From positions 11,194,415-11,258,414 of the forward strand of contig JAYGXS010000005.1 in NCBI GenBank assembly GCA_036362985.1: a DNA stretch of 64,000 nt, read 5' to 3'. The stretch comes from Ligula intestinalis. Lineage: Eukaryota > Platyhelminthes > Cestoda > Diphyllobothriidea > Diphyllobothriidae. The position numbers and the translations under genes were made by a program. The number at the start of each line of letters is the position of its first letter. The stretch's first letter is position 1. The notes under the pieces are model-generated. The model was not told where the DNA came from. It saw only the letters and a program-made list of their open reading frames with translations, and did not search any database. Positions 46,801 to 58,800 of the stretch are shown here, piece after piece.

Positions 46801-49800
46801 ATCTGCCACATCCTTACCCATCTAGGTCCGTGCGACCGGAGGTGACGGACAAAGATAAAAAGTCTGTCTGTGCGTGCCACAGACGAGCCGATAATTAATG
46901 CTGAATTTATTCCATCCACTCCCACCGGAATCCCACCGGGGAATCTGTTCACGGACCAACTAAAGAGGTCGAGATAAGTCTTACCGCGTAATAGACCGGA
47001 TGATGCGAATCAGCCCTACAACTACCACCGAGGGCAATACGAACAGCTATTAGACCACGAAAGGAGTCGCATCTTCCCCCGCCCCTATCCAGTTATTTGT
47101 AACTCATTTAACTTCTATACTTTTGAAATCCCCTGAGGACAGTCACCCCGGTGTTGGGTTTAATAGACATGGCGAGAATATTTCAAGTCCTCCACAAAAA
47201 GACAACTGGGGTGGCTTGAACACACTCACTTTTGTCACGCGTGTTCGGCAAAGCAGCACACGCTAAGTGGCTGTCTGATTTTGCGCCCGCAGCCGGCTCG
47301 GCCAGCTGTACGACGCGTGGTTACTTCTTCCTTTTGCCATAGATCGTGGCTCCACTCTGCTGTTTCCTGTCCTCATAACAGTTTAGCGCACGATATCTAG
47401 CAGGAGGAGAAGTGAAGTGGTACGTAGACATCTGGCCCCATCTTTCCACCAACTAACTGCAGCTTTTTCCTTCCATGGTACTTACTGCAAAGCAGGGGTG
47501 GAGTAGAGCCTTAATTCGCATCCTATTCGAGCCTTAAATGTCTCTTCTGCTAGTTTGTTAATTGAAGTGTCCTTTGAGTAATATAAAACATGATTAGGAG
47601 CCCTAACCATGGCACACTGTAAAGTCAATTTTATGTCCCCCCCCACCTCTGCGTCCAGACTACAAACAACCAACCAGATCTGCGAGTCCTCGTTGTCCAC
47701 CTCTGCCTCCTTATGTTCTCCGAGGCGCCTCTTCAGGCTCTGCGACTAGCCTTTCAGGTGAGTACAGGAAAGCCATCCACCCCATCCCATGTCGATAGTT
47801 CTCATTTACCAGGCTTCCCAATATTTTTAAAATAGTGATTAATGCAAAATTTAATGGATTCATAAAATTTCATGAGTGCTCGTCAGTTGCATCCACTCAG
47901 TGCGTTAAAGGTTCACGAATGAGACAATTACGACATTGAATTCATACAGAAAGTTCATAGTCACTAGGGCTAATTAGTAAAGAAGGAAAGTTGAAACAAA
48001 GCGGAAGGGGAAGCAGGGAAAACGAGTTGCGGGGAAGATAGGGCGAGGGGAATGTACAAGTCTGGGGGCCTGTAGTTACCAAGGCAAGGTTAGGTTAACC
48101 ACGTGCTCCAACTGTTTGCATAGGTCCGGTTTAGAGCGTCTTATATAAGCTGTCTTAAGGTAGCGCAAGATTCGAGATGTTCGTGCTTGAACCAGAACTG
48201 GGAATGAAGTTATAGGGTCTACAGAATGACCCGTGTTCAGCAAGTGTTCCGTAATAGAGGAACGAGGGGATCGGTTTTCCTGCTTGAATAACCAACTAGG
48301 CAGGTGTTCCTTGGCTCTGGCTGCCAATTGCATTTGCGTACGCCCTATGTAATTGCATCCGCAAGTTCATGTGAATTCATTAACGCAGTTAGAGGTGGGG
48401 TGCAGAGGTAAGACATCCTTAACACAAGGAATTGGCAGAGGCGTTGTTGGAGAGCAGACTATGAGTTCAGCGGCGTAGTAGGTTCTTTCTATGGCCTTGA
48501 GCAGGCACCTCTTGATACTATTTAAGACCTTATCACCTTTAAAGGGCAAGGATACAAATACTGGCTTTTTAGGAGCTAAATTTTCGCTCAGTTTCGGTCG
48601 CAAGAGTTTGCTTTATTTGTCTATAAGCTGAGGTAGATATCCACGCTTCAGTAAAGTATCTTTGAGGCAGCCTAATTCTGCGTGAAAAGTATCCTCAGAA
48701 CAGATTTTTCTAGTCCTCTGGAAAAGGTTATATAACAAGTTACGTTTCCATTGAATGGGAACAAAATTTAGATAATGTAAGTACTGACCTTTCCAGGTAT
48801 TCTTGTGGAAGACTCCGTGAAATGCAGCCATCTGTCAGTCTGGGCAAGTGGACGTCGAGGAAGGAAAGTTGGTTATCTCGTTCTGGTTTCATAGTAAATT
48901 TAATCTTCGGATGCAGCTTGTTCATTGCGGACAATAATTCCTCTACTTCTTTCAGGTTCTCCACAATCGTGACAACATTATCTACATATCGTCTGTAGAG
49001 TGTTGTGTGGTTCAATTTTGCGAATAAGTTTTCTTCCAGATCGCCCATAAATTTGTCTGCAAAGGTTGGTCCAAGTGGGCTTCCCATTGCGACTCCGTCA
49101 ATTTGTCGATAAAATTGGCCATTAAACAGAAATTGGACATTCTTCGTACATAGTTGTAGTAAGTTTCGTAGTAATTGCGGAGGCAGGCGTGTGTCAGATG
49201 AATAAGCATAAATAATGTCTATGGTTTCATCCAACGGCACGTTGGTAAACAAAGACTCAACGTCAAGGGATATCATACATTTGTCATGTTTATTAAGCTG
49301 CCTGATCTCGTCGATAAACTGGAAGCTGTCTTTTAATGGGAATTAGGAAAATCTTTAACGAATTGGGTCTAATTCCTTTACGAGCCAATGTGCTAGTTTA
49401 TGAAAGGGTGAGTTCGACATTGAAAGGATGGGTCGTTAAGGAATACCGTTTTTATGGGTTTTTGGTAAACCATTGAGTCGTGGGATGTGGGAACCTCTGA
49501 GTTTAAAGAAGTCAACAGACTCTCCGCCACAAGGTTTGTTGGCGAAGGCAGCTTCTGCGGCCTGAATTCAGACGAAAAATCTGCATTAAACATTACCTCC
49601 GGCTTCAGCATTTCAGTGACCAGTCTTGTAGATCGGCCAGCAGCAGTGTTGGAACTCCGAGTCATAGTAGATACCTTAACGCACGTAAAATGCTGCAATT
49701 TGGAAAGATTAGGAAGCGCTGTCAAACCGGCATTTACGCGGGTACAAAATAAGGATTAAAAACCTCGAGCAAATTTAAAACGTTGCGGAAATATAAAAGC

Positions 49801-52800
49801 TACTATTTGTTTGCTTAGCAATGTCAGTTTAAAAAAATCTAACACTATCAAACAGTGAAAAATTGCTGTAATTATGACCGATAGATGTAAGTAGAATATG
49901 CAATTGAAATCATAAAGCTACAGTAAAAGAATTTTCCTTTCGTTAAATTACTTTATAGGCTTTTCTGGTATCGGATTAGTTGCAGGTCCTCCTTGAAAGT
50001 CCAATGAATACTTAACGCTGTTCTTAGTTTCCAGTTTTTTTCCCCATAAAGTTCGATTGTATTCGATAGGTTTGTTAAAAACTTCAACCTAAGATATTTA
50101 TTAAGCGCATTTACAGTAGAGATGAGTTTTGATTATACTTTCTTAGGAAGATGCTCGTTTGTATCCCATTTGTAGACTAAACCAAACATGGCCAATCATT
50201 GACGAGAAAAATGAACGTCCTTAAAATAGTAGGATACAAATATAGCTTACCTGAATTAAGAAAACCTTCTATACTAAGGTACTCCTTCAAAAAAGCACTT
50301 TAATTAGAGAGAGAGATACGCATTTTTTGTAAATATAATTTCAAAATCCTTAGCAAAAACTCACTCCATTTCTTATTTTAAAATTTGCGTATTCTATAAT
50401 TAACCAGAGGCCAGTCTCGTTCTCTTTCAAAGGTGACAATTCTTTTCCTGTAATTCTCAAGGACAGCCTCGTTATCTTCTGAATGCAAGTAATATCTGTG
50501 CAAATCATGTACAGACGACGATCGTTGATACTCGTTCATTTGTTGGGTATTTTTAGTAACTCTAGAATTTGCGCGGGACCAATATAGGAAATTCAAACAA
50601 ATGAGAGGGGATTAGGGGAAACAAAAAGGGGCGTAATTTCCCAAAAGGGGGACAATCAACTATAGGATAAACAGTATGTTTTTAACTTATATAAATGCCA
50701 AGTAATTGGTGTTAAAAATAATGCCAAAGGTATAATTGGCAGGGTAATGTGTCTAGTACTAAAGAAGGGGGCAGATAGTTATGTTACCGTTCAATGGATG
50801 GAAATGGGGGCAACACGAATACCTACACGAGGCACAACTATGAATCAAATAAAGCACTGACGGCATACAAAACTGGGGAATTGCAAGCAATTGGTAATAT
50901 CCACATACTGCAATAGTGTAGAAATGTCCTGGAATATGTCGCAGAATGTAGACTAAATCGGACTTCTTCAAATCGTCGCTATTGGCGTGTGCTGATGACC
51001 TCATTTTTACTATTCAAATAAACAATAAGGGGTAGAAGTCGGTTTCCAACGGACGTAGTGGGCCAACCAATGTAGATACAAGAAAACTTACATGCGAATT
51101 GCGAGACGAAAAATAACAGCTTAATTTCAATAGTCCGCACGTTGGCGAATATCTGCATACTTTACCTTTTTCATGGTAACATAAAAGTAAAAACAAGAGA
51201 CCGTTGTTTTGAGTTTTCTGAAAACTGGTGATAAAGTCTTTACTAAAAGGTGGAAGAACTCATTTTTCTCTCTATATATTGGAGCGTTTTTGCTATATTT
51301 GGTTACTGTCCTGTCCCTGTTACAAGTACGCAAATGCACCACAGAATGCCGGGATGCGTACTAGGATTTTGTGAAAACTACTAAGCTTCGATCCGTTCTG
51401 TTTCTCCATTACGCACTAGCGAAAACAATGTTATACAAAAAAAGTATCTTTTCGCATACTCCACCTTAAATTTAGCTTTTTTCGGCGTTCATCTGCACGG
51501 TAATGTATACACACATTTTGTTTACGGACCCAAATCCTAATGTGGTAAAACAAAGTGCAGTCAAACAAATTTCCCTACTGCATTTTTTGGTGAAAAACAT
51601 CCCAGAAATTCGCAAAACTGTTCAAACTTGTTTCTGAAAAATAACTACTTGATTCCTTGCACTTGCTATAGCCCAAATTGCATCGCCTTAAGTTAAGCTT
51701 TAGCTGTTCCAGAAGGAATTATTTGGAGTGAATGATTAGCAGAATGCACAAAATCAAGGGGGTTTGTTCTGTCGTATTAAACCGCTTAGAGTATTTCTTG
51801 GATATCCTCTTGCCTCTGATTTAACTAAAAGTTTGAAGCGTGGTATTCCCGGTGAGAACTTGAAGATAGTAATCACTGCAAAATTTAATGGAATTATAAA
51901 TCTCGTGAGAGCTCTTCATTTGCATCCACTCATTGCGCTGAAGGATAACGAATGAGAAAATTACGACATTGAATTCATACAGAAAGGTCATAGTCACTAG
52001 GGCTAATTAGTAAAGAAGGAAAGTTAAAACAAAGCGGAAGGGGGAGCAGGGAAAATGAGTTGCGGGGAAGATAGGGCAAGGGGAATGCACAAGTCTGGCG
52101 GCCTGTAGTTACCAAGGCAAGGTTAGGTTAACCACATGCTCCAACTGTTTGCATAGGTCCGGTTTAGAGCGTCTTATATAAGCTGCCTCCAGGTAGCGCA
52201 AGATTCGAGATGTTCGTGCTTGAACAAGAACTCGGAATGAAGTAATAGGGTCTACAGAATGACCCGTGTTCAGCAAGTGTTCCGTAATAGAGGAACGAGG
52301 GGATCGGTTTTCCTGCTTGAATAACCAACTAGGCAGGTGTTCCTTGGCTCTGGCTGCCAAATGCCTTTGCGTACGCCCTATGTAATTGCATCCGCAAGTT
52401 CATGTGAATTCATAAACGCAGTTAGAGGTGGGGTGCAAAGGTAAGGCATCCTTACCACAAGGAATTGGCAGAGGCGTTGTTGGAGAGCAGAATATGAGTT
52501 CAGAGGCGTAGTAGGTTCTTTCTATGGCCTTGAGCAGGCACCTCTTGATAGTGTTTAAGACGTTATCACCTTTAAAGGGCAAGGATACAAATACTGGCTT
52601 TTTAGGAGCTAAATTTTCGCTCAGTTTCGGTCGCAAGAGTTTGCTTTATTTGTCTATAAGCTGAGGTAGATATCCACGCTTCAGTAAAGTAGCTTTGAGA
52701 CAACCTAATTCTGTGTGAAAAGTAACCCCTTGAACAGATTTTTCTAGTCCTATGGAAAAGGTTACATACCTAGTTGCGTTTCTATTGAATGGTAACAAAA

Positions 52801-55800
52801 CTAACCAAAAGTTCTGCCTGTTTGCCCTCGATATACATAAATCTAACATGTGGTTTTCTTTCGTAAAAGGCTTTCTCAGCCTCAACCCCAATCAACAAAT
52901 CGGAGTAACAAGACCAGTACAAGCAATCATACGAATTCGGGGAAGTAATTTAGAAGAAGATTCGATCGCTAGTCAATACCTTTATTCGCCTGAAGTTTCG
53001 AGATCCGTCGCTGATTCATCATCAGAGACATGAGCAGAAAGCAGTAGCAGAAACGGGTAACACATGCACAAGAATTTGTAGCATATACAGGACGCAGTCA
53101 TTGCTGCACAGGTATAATGGTAATTACCGATAATTTCCCTCTTGTGCGTTACTTGCTTGATGGCTGGCTGGCACGCAGACCGTAACCCGCTGAACTTGCA
53201 CCACAGGTGGTGGAATTGAACGTGATGATTGCTCGGCCATCTGTTTCCCCGATGCTGGCGTAAGGCGACGCAGTGGCCTGTACTTTCCCCGAGTGGCGAC
53301 TTGCTTGGGCGAAATTGAGCCTCAGCGCAGAATATTGATTTGGCAAGTCCTTAATTTTGTTTATGGACTGAACCATAACTCAAGCAATACTCGGCTCATG
53401 CGATTGTCACCTCTCGCGAGAATTTCGGCCTCATGAAATTTGAATATGTGGCCAGGTCTCGTCGAATGAGTCGTAACTTGAGAATTGTTATCATTTCACC
53501 GCACTGCTGCTGCGTGTTCGGCAATTCGCTTCTTGAGAAATCTGCCAGTTTCTCCGACATAGTTCCTTTTTCCGCGACTGCTTCGGGTCCTGTAGACGAC
53601 TCCTTGTGTTTCTTGCCGTGGCAGTGGGTCTTTCAGTTTCATTATATGACGCCTTATGGTTGCAACCATAAGCAAAGCAAGTGGCCACTTGGGGAACGCA
53701 GAGGCCACTGCATCGTCTTACGCGAGCACTGAGGAGTCAGATGTCTAAGTAATCACCACACCCGAGTCCATCACTTGTGATGAAAGTTCAGCCTGTCAAG
53801 GCCCACATGCCAGTCAATAAACTATCAATGCACAAGAGGGCAATTGTCTTTATATGTGTGCAGTAATGACTGTGTCCTATAAATACTGCAAATTCCTGTG
53901 CATATGTTACCTGTTTCTGCTATTGTTTTCGGCTCCTGTCTCTGGCGAAGAATCCGCGACGACTGTCAAAACGTCAGGCAAAATCAATGTTTTCCCTTCG
54001 ATCGAATCTTCTTCTTCTTAACAAGGCCAAATGTACGCTAATCCCCTCATTCATATCTTGATCACGACATAGCATGAGTTGGGTGTTCTACTGTGGTCTG
54101 TCACTGTTGCCAGATTTCGAGACCTCGAGCTTATGCCTATAAGGACAACTACAATCAGACCTTTACCTCCTCCTCCTCCTCCCTTCTCGCCAATAATGCT
54201 TCGCTCTCTATGAATCTCTTCCATTACCGCGTGCTTTTTGCGTGTTTAAAGGTCTACAACCGGACCGCATCATCCTCCTCTTCTCTCGATCGGAATAAGC
54301 CCACAGCCTGTGGAGATCTGTCTCTGCCAGCGGCAGACGCGGCCGCGCCAGACCTGCTCCTCATGGCCGCTGACACTGATGTTGACGTTACCCAAGATCT
54401 CGCGGATTGGGCCATTGCATCGGAGGACGTGGAGAGCCTCCTGCAGTCCGCCTACTGCCTCAAGCCGAAGGAGACGCGGAGTCTGCTGAAGAAGCACCGC
54501 ACGGAGCTGGGGCGACTAGTCTTGATGCGGGGCTCCTCGGCGGCAGCGCCCGCAGAGGAGGACGACACCATCCTGCCGACAGCTGACAGACACGAGCACG
54601 GTGCCCTCCTGACCGTGCACACTACCGAAACTTTGACGGGCGTGCTCCCAGGTAAGAGCGCGCACAAGGTGCTGTCTGTCTTGCCTCCCTCTTTTCTTAC
54701 TTTCCTCTTCCCCTGCACAACCTTTTCTACAATGCTCGTCTCCTTTACAGAATTGCGTTCATCCCACTGCTTACGTAGGGTTTTAATGTTGTCGATGGTG
54801 CAGCATTATTTGAATTGCTCGTGCCCTCAAGGGCGTTTTCATGAGCTGTTTCAAGTTGTTTTTGTGTCTCATGAGCGTTTCCACCCTCTTTGCTCGCGGC
54901 AATTCAAACAGCCACATAAATCGATCAGTGCAATCGATTGACACATGGGCATTAGGCAAGGCTACTGGTCGGACACATTCATCGGACGCGAACAGGAGTA
55001 CAGACACCACGCCCTGACGATGGAAGCGAGCACGCTTTTGAAACCTCATCCAAAATACACCTTGATTCCAGAAATCGTCTCTCCTTCTTCCTCTTCCGGG
55101 GATGATGATGAAAGGAATATTTTATCTGGACCTCGATTTTTTTTCGCATATTTATAGTGTATTCTGTACAGAGCTGATAGGGAAAATAGACTGGAGGAAA
55201 TTGGCAGCCAGGCGAGCCTACATGTGCAGCCGCGAGGTGGCCGGTGTCCGAAGTGTGAGAGCGCGTCCGTCATCACAGCGCCCCCATGTGCGAGTCAGTC
55301 TCAGGACGATGATTGGCAAGACCAGATTGGGATAGACAGATAATGATGCGCCTGTGCTAACAAGCTTGAGAGCTTAAGCGTTGTACGCGTGCGTGGGTCG
55401 CTACAGGCGTGGTGACTTACCCAAGGACGGCTCGGTGCTCACGTCATAGAGAGCGCATAGCCATAGCAGCCTGTCTTAAAAAGGACTGCTCTTATCCGTC
55501 AGTTGGCAACTCTACTGTATCCGAATACAGTAGACTTGCTTATTGATCAAATGCCCCTCTAAATTCTGAAATTGGTTTTCGTTTCAAGTATTACTCGTAC
55601 TAGCCTGTGCATCAAGTTCCGTCGGCTACCGGAAAAAGTGAGTGCACACAACAACATGTTCTTTACTTAGCTTGTGGGATTTTTTCATCCTTGTTTTGCT
55701 ACCCTTTTAAATTCAAGGAGTTTTATAGCGAAATTTGCACGAAAGTGTCCTATTGTATACTTCTTTGGTAGTAAATTGCATTTTTTATCGTTTGTGTGAA

Positions 55801-58800
55801 CTTCCTACATTTCTGAATTATTTTGAACCCAACCTAGAATTACGTTATTAGGAAACTGAAACATTGGTTTCCCGGAAGAAATTTGAACAAGGCGCAAATC
55901 ACCAAACTATCAGAATTTATTGCCGTCATGCAATTTCGTGACCTCTCATTCACCTGCCAACGGTCATTACCTATTAATAAGATGAATTAATTGTACAATT
56001 AAGTATCGACCTAGAGCGGTGAAATTTGATAGATACATAGAGTAGGAGCTATTGGTGCATTGTATGGGGTTAGAGGAGGCAGGTAGGTATCACAGTAATG
56101 CAGATCACGTTATAGTGAAAGCCTGTCAAGCGGCATTAAAAGGGGGGAGGAGAGAGAGGGGACAAAGTACAGGGCAGCAGTCGGTCACAAGTGGAGGGAG
56201 GAGGTGTGCGAGGGAATCGGTTCACCAATTGTTACCACGGCAATGCGAGATTGATCACATGATCAAGCTACTTACAGACTTCTGGTTTTCTTTGCATTGC
56301 AGCGGCTTCCGCAAATCGTAGGAAACGCTTTAAATGCAGGCCTTTTGTCGGCCGTATGGCGAGTGTCCTCTACGTGCTTCGTGATTGAACTCTTGGTTAT
56401 TTCAATTTCCGCTCTAAACAACCACTTCGGCATATGTTTAGCTGACCACGTAGCCCACTGCCTTTAGGTGTGCCCGATGTATTTGCATCTGCACCTACAT
56501 GTAGACTCGTAATGGCTCTTTAATTTGGTGTGCATAGGCAGGATGTCTTCAGCTGGTCAAACTAGAATAGCCGTTGTTGTGCTTATTTACAACAATTTAG
56601 AGGCGGCGCACGTTCTTTCAATCGTGAATCGAAGCCTGCGCTTGATCACGTTGAACACGTGTTCACCCTTGAAGCGAGGAAGATGCTTACTGACTTTTTT
56701 AACACTGAAAATCCGGGAAGATTTTCCTATCTGCAGTGGTGATACTTGGCGATGAATTTCTCCGGATCGCCGTTGAGGAAACTGATCACTTCATCGATCA
56801 CATCCGAAGAACAGTTTTTGTGATCCTATTGAAAAGGCACAAAAGCAGGTTTCGTTTCCTCTGAATTAGAACGAAACTAAAAAAACTGCATGTTCTGTCC
56901 TTTCCATGTGGTTTTCCGATATAGGGACCTTTGAATGGAACTATCTGCCCGCCTGCATATAAGCGCGTCTGAAAGGTCGTCAGACTGTATGACGGTAACA
57001 AATTCCGCTACTATCGTGATCGTTGCCCTGTTAAAATTACATTTTTATTCAGGGGCCCCAAAATACATACAGTTCTGCTAGTCCTGCAAGCAAATTTCCT
57101 AAATTTGTAAATGTTTGATTATTCCTCCCATACCAGCGGGACCGCATTTACGAAAACTTATAAATAATAATGAGCAGCATTAGGCATATTAAGTACTTAA
57201 AAGAACTATAAGAAGTGCTAAGTGTGTGTTAAGAAAAATAAAATTTTCTCTTGTGGAGATGTCAAAAATAGCTGCAAATTAGAACAATAAATTTAACTAG
57301 TTTGTTGAGTAAAAAACTTAAAGCAACCACTTTCCTTATACAAAAAGCACTTGTCTTTAGTTAAAATATTTTGCATATACGGGAATAATTAGATACGTAG
57401 TTATTGAATATCGTTGAATAAATTCTCTCTTCGTTTCGCTATTTGTCCGTGTATTCATTGATCAGTTTACTATTTGTCCGTTTGTTCGACGTTTACATCA
57501 AACCCTTTAAACAAAGATTAGCTAAACAGCATTTACCGAATAAACCAGCTCTTGGATAGTATTTCCTATGCAGATGGCCATGTTGGTCAAATGTGAAAAT
57601 GCTTCAAAACAGCAAACCACATTGTGGAGCATACAACATGTCTGCTAGATACCACGCATATGGTTATTCCTAAGATAATATAAAAAAAGTTTCCATAATA
57701 GGTTACCAATTTAAAAAAGTGCTTTTATTGGATATTTATCTGACGAACTTTTGTGTATATTAACTTTTTCCAAGGTAATGTCGCAGAGAAATTGGAGATT
57801 TTTGACAATCTCTTAAATTTATCTGAAGAAAAACGATTAAATTTGACTAGAGATGAAAGAACCTTCTTTTCTCTTTATAACGGATTATCTTTAGCTTAAG
57901 GAGATTTATTCCAAGATCTGCAATAAACGTGCGAATGCAGAAAAAAAACAGGCCACTTATATGACCATTTTTTGCAAGAATTATTATTCTTCTGTCTGTT
58001 TCGTTTCTGAATAACGCTTGAGCGGAACGTATTGTTTACAAATAGCTATATTTCTACATGACTTACATTCAATAAGGCCTTCAATGGACTGTCTTCGTAA
58101 CAGCATGTAGAAACTTTGTTTACGCGCACGACCAACTGTGTGGTAAACGAAAATTTTTTACCAAGAACTTTTTGTTACTGCATTTTTTGCAAAAAACTTC
58201 ACAGGATTGCTAAATATAATTTTTTTAAACTTCTATCGCTGCTTGTTTCTGAAAATAAATGCAATTCCTTAAACATCGCTGTAGTTACATTTGATCAACT
58301 TCGCACAAAATTTTCCAGTAATGGAAGGGATTATTATTCCACCTTTTTTACTCATTATGTAATTCTTCCACAGCACAATGTATATTAGAAGAAATTTTCG
58401 TCCTGTCTTTCTTTATAGCATACGGAATTCCTTTTATCGAAACATACTCATGATTTAGCAAAAATGACAGCCTATTTCCCCCCATAACTTTAAATAAGAG
58501 GGCAGTTTTCCAAACCAAAGCCCTTCTTATTATTAAATCCACTCTGGTGGTCAAATTAACCTGTCCAAATTTACGTAAACCACCAAGTTAAATTTCGTCC
58601 TGAAATTTGTTTGCAGGATTCGCAGAACTGTAATACAATCATTACCATAGAATCACACATTTCATTACGCTAATAGGAAGGCGTCCTATCTGACAGAACC
58701 TAATTGGTTCCCTGTGCACCGGCTGCCTAGGCCCTCGTGTGGTTGCCTCTGTCTCCCAATCAGGAATGGTATGTTTTTGTTCAATGAGGTTCAAAGTGGG

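Larger units (their letters stand above)
47846..49760 (-). mobile_element. PLE-1 copy A: RT plus GIY-YIG, inactivated
   Basis: The longest PLE in the window. Reading leftward: a shifted N-terminal RT part (LPKTHKNGIP, MSNSPFHKLAHW near 49480-49380), the main RT frame, the RT C-terminal part (FKGDKVLNSIKRCL) and a GIY-YIG region. Several frameshifts and stops are present. The 3' end (47846-48660) is nearly identical to 51868-52700. Confidence 0.88.

Noticed and set aside
47676..47757. Alternative acceptor for LPCAT exon 9 after CCAACCAG
   Set aside because: Its phase would not fit the exon 8 donor, whereas the acceptor at 47658 fits exactly.
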